NCBI GenBank assembly: GCA_945787575.1
Contig: CALZKB010000057.1
Coordinates: forward strand, 1 to 34,583
Origin: Thermoanaerobaculia bacterium
GTDB lineage: Bacteria; Acidobacteriota; Thermoanaerobaculia; Multivoradales; JAHEKO01
Direction of reading: 5' to 3'
DNA: 34,583 bases
Shown: in pieces, positions 32,753 through 34,583 of the stretch
Layout of the letters: each line of letters opens with the position of its first letter
Position numbering within the stretch: position 1 is the first letter of the stretch
Translations under genes and position numbers: made by a program
Notes under the pieces: generated by a model
Databases searched by the model: none
What the model was told of the DNA's origin: nothing
Seen by the model: only the letters and a program-made list of their open reading frames with translations

Positions 32753-34306
32753 TTACGCAATCGGCACCGCCTGGGCTGATTGAACGTAGGCGTGCTCGAA
32801 GAGGCCGAGGCCGGCCACTGCACCGAGGGCGAGGATCGCCGACACGGCCGGGCCGGCCGCCCAGGGGGCGAGGCAGCCGAGAGCGCCGCCGAGGAGGCCG
32901 AGCCAGAAAAAGGTGCCGTAGCGTCCGGTGGTCATCTCCTTGACCGCCAGCGCCGCGTGGGCGGTGCCGTGCGGCAGGGTGACCTCGCCGGCGACGAGCA
33001 GCAGGTGGACCAGTGAGCTGACCGCCAGGACCCAGCCGAGCGCCTCGACCGCGCGAGGCTCGAAGACGAGGCAAGCGACGAGGAGGGCGGCGCTACCCCC
33101 GACGAATGCCTGGACCAGCAGATGGGCCGGCAGCAGCGGGTTCTGCCAGAGGTCGCGCCCCTTGGCCTGGGCGAAGAGGTAGGCCGTGTACACCGCTGTT
33201 GCGGCTGCCGCCAGCGCCGCCGGCGGCACGATGAACCGGTACCACGGCTGCTCGAACAAGGTGGAGAGCAGGTGGAATCCGAGCAGAAGGGAGTAGGCAC
33301 CGATGATGAAGGCGCCGCGCACCAGCCAGCTCTTCCACTGCGGGCGGGTGAAGATGTAATAGAAGCGCTTGGGGTGCTCGAGGTCGGCGATGAGCAAGAC
33401 GCCGGTGAAGGCGAGGAAGAGGGCGGCGATGAGCGGCGTGCCCCAGCGCCACAGCCAGTCGACCGGGCCCGGGACGAAGAGCAAGGCGAGATAGGCCCCC
33501 GTGGCGATCGACTTGGTGAGGGTGTAGGCGCTGACCTTCCAATCCCAGGGGATCTTGTGGGGGACGTCGTAGGAAAGCAGCGCCGCCGCCGAGGAGTTGG
33601 CGTGGGCGTCCCGGCCGCCGGGGTGGCCTGAGACGACCCGCTCGACTCCCCCGTTTGCTGGACCGAGCTGCTCCGACCACATGAAGAGGCCGCCCTCCGG
33701 GCGCCTGGCGGCGAGGGGGTCGAGAGTGGCTTGGTGGGCGCCGCGGTAGAAGAGCTTGGGGCCGGTCTCCTTCTCGGGACGCCGCACCGTGACCGGCTGG
33801 CCGTGGACCATCTGGGCGACCCGCGAGGCCGGGTCGTTCAGGTCGCCGATCATGATCGCCTCGGTCGGGCAGACGACCGAGCAGGCGGGCTCGAGGCCGA
33901 CGTCGACCCGGTGGGCGCAGAAGTTGCACTTCTCGGCCGAGTGGTCGTCGGGGTTGATGAAGATCGCGTCGTAGGGGCAGGCGGCCATGCACGCCTTGCA
34001 GCCGATGCAGATCGACTTGTCGAAGTCGACGATGCCGTCGTCGCGGGTGAACATCGCGGCGGTCGGGCAGGCGGTCGTGCACGGGGCGTCGGCGCACTGG
34101 TTGCAGCGGGTGACCTGGAAGGCGCGCCGCGCCAAGGGGAACTCGCCGACGTCGACGTACTTGACGTAGGTGCGGTTGACCGAGAGCGGCAGCTCGTTTT
34201 CGGACTTGCACGCCGTGGAACAGGCGTGGCAGCCGATGCAGCTCTCATGGTCGATGACCTTGGCCCACCTGGGGGTGGGCGTGGGAACAGTGGAGAGGGG
34301 TTCCAT
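32753..34306 (-). CDS. Fused four-cluster ferredoxin and NrfD-type membrane subunit
   Basis: 517 residues from the ATG at 34306 (a longer upstream extension is Pro-rich and unconvincing). Residues 15-190 hold four [4Fe-4S] motifs as in DmsB/PsrB/NrfC: CIGCHACSTAC, CNQCADAPCTTACP, CIGCKACMAACP, CNFCAHRVDVGLEPACSVVCP. After a linker come eight or nine membrane helices of NrfD/PsrC type, which exchange electrons with quinol (KVSAYTLTKSIATGAYLAL, LLIADLEHPKRFYYIFTRPQWKSWLVRG). In most complexes these are two proteins; here one chain does both, tying the molybdoenzyme at 29826 to the membrane. No clear ribosome site precedes the ATG. It is divergent from tusA. Confidence 0.9.
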   Translation of the reverse strand: MEPLSTVPTPTPRWAKVIDHESCIGCHACSTACKSENELPLSVNRTYVKYVDVGEFPLARRAFQVTRCNQCADAPCTTACPTAAMFTRDDGIVDFDKSICIGCKACMAACPYDAIFINPDDHSAEKCNFCAHRVDVGLEPACSVVCPTEAIMIGDLNDPASRVAQMVHGQPVTVRRPEKETGPKLFYRGAHQATLDPLAARRPEGGLFMWSEQLGPANGGVERVVSGHPGGRDAHANSSAAALLSYDVPHKIPWDWKVSAYTLTKSIATGAYLALLFVPGPVDWLWRWGTPLIAALFLAFTGVLLIADLEHPKRFYYIFTRPQWKSWLVRGAFIIGAYSLLLGFHLLSTLFEQPWYRFIVPPAALAAAATAVYTAYLFAQAKGRDLWQNPLLPAHLLVQAFVGGSAALLVACLVFEPRAVEALGWVLAVSSLVHLLLVAGEVTLPHGTAHAALAVKEMTTGRYGTFFWLGLLGGALGCLAPWAAGPAVSAILALGAVAGLGLFEHAYVQSAQAVPIA

Positions 34307-34444
34307 GTGATGAGGAGCATAACCGACGGGCGGGTTGACGACGGCTCCTCCTGGGCCGTCTCGGGCTAGCGGCAGGGGGCGAGAAGAGAACGCTGGCCGC
34401 GGGTGCGGCGCCACCCTGCAGACCGGCCTGGGCGAGGGATCGCG

Positions 34445-34450
34445 TAATAT
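34445..34450 (+). promoter_or_regulatory. Possible -10 box for the TusA gene
   Basis: TAATAT, 26 nt before the ATG at 34477, in otherwise GC-rich sequence. No matching -35. The 170-bp divergent region up to 34306 should also serve the FeS/NrfD operon. Confidence 0.25.
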
Positions 34451-34476
34451 GTGTGCCCCCCTGACGAGGAGACGTC

Positions 34477-34583
34477 ATGCCTGAGACCATTTCCACCCCG
34501 ACCTCGGAACTCGACTGCCGAGGGCTGAACTGTCCGCTGCCGGTGCTCGAGACCAAAAAGGCGATCGTGTTGCTCGCTTCCGG
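34477..34583 (+). CDS. tusA: TusA-family sulfur carrier (partial, runs off window)
   Basis: The 35 visible residues contain the family signature ELDCRGLNCPLPVLETKKAI, with the sulfur-carrying Cys at C19 in the CPxP motif and an extra C14. AGGAG precedes the ATG with good spacing. TusA proteins pass persulfide sulfur to tRNA thiolation, molybdenum-cofactor enzymes or dissimilatory sulfur pathways, and the related YedF group is linked to selenium metabolism. Divergent from a molybdoenzyme operon, it may supply or accept its sulfur; only the start is seen, so the subfamily is open. Confidence 0.85.
   Translation, partial: MPETISTPTSELDCRGLNCPLPVLETKKAIVLLAS

Noticed and set aside
31110-32783. 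557-codon plus-strand open frame opposite the molybdoenzyme gene
   Set aside because: Val/Gly/Asp-rich mirror of a conserved gene on the other strand.

Overview
The window is GC-rich bacterial chromosome, most likely from an Acidobacteriota lineage (a Thermoanaerobaculia-like metagenome or genome contig is my guess). The pointers are an acidobacterial-type VWFA protein, an IPT/TIG-collagen surface protein, several GT39/TPR membrane proteins, multi-cyclophilin periplasmic proteins and a RAYT-like transposase beside unusual repeat arrays. No rRNA, tRNA or CRISPR was seen.

Layout. 1-1180 (-): 5' part of a secreted collagen-like protein. 2028-6975 (+): TMTC-like TPR membrane protein, tandem-cyclophilin lipoprotein and a GT39 glycosyltransferase; the last two overlap by 4 nt. 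7000-10704: RAYT-like transposase gene, a VWFA protein (-), and two separate tandem arrays that share the core AGGAATACTGC. 10886-16780: type II asparaginase, frameshifted penicillin acylase, zinc-ribbon protein, VOC protein and cupredoxin-like lipoprotein. 17063-22017 (+): triple-cyclophilin protein, a proB truncated and run into proA, and a TPR membrane protein. 22220-25027: IS110 remnant, DUF2235 hydrolase with a LecA-like tail, and a VapBC toxin-antitoxin pair. 25138-27580: arylamine N-acetyltransferase and a second GT39 protein.

The most interesting locus is 27956-29740 (-). A MarR regulator with two vicinal Cys pairs overlaps arsM (arsenite methyltransferase) by 4 nt. arsM is followed 27 nt later by a 93-residue AhpD-like protein whose CxxC redox motif is written Cys-Tyr-Pro-TGA. 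A hairpin with a GGUC-containing loop lies 11 nt after that TGA. I read this as a CxxU selenoprotein in an arsenic-methylation operon, which ordinary gene calling would cut short or miss. A palindromic operator precedes marR.

29826-34306 (-) encodes a respiratory-type molybdoenzyme: a Cys-ligated catalytic subunit with no Tat signal and a fused four-cluster ferredoxin/NrfD membrane subunit. A divergent TusA-type sulfur carrier starts at 34477 and leaves the window. This suggests sulfur, selenium or arsenic oxyanion redox, but the substrate cannot be read from sequence.

Several genes (penicillin acylase, proB, the molybdoenzyme subunit) carry single-base frameshifts in G/C runs. This suggests residual indel errors in the assembly, though real decay cannot be excluded.
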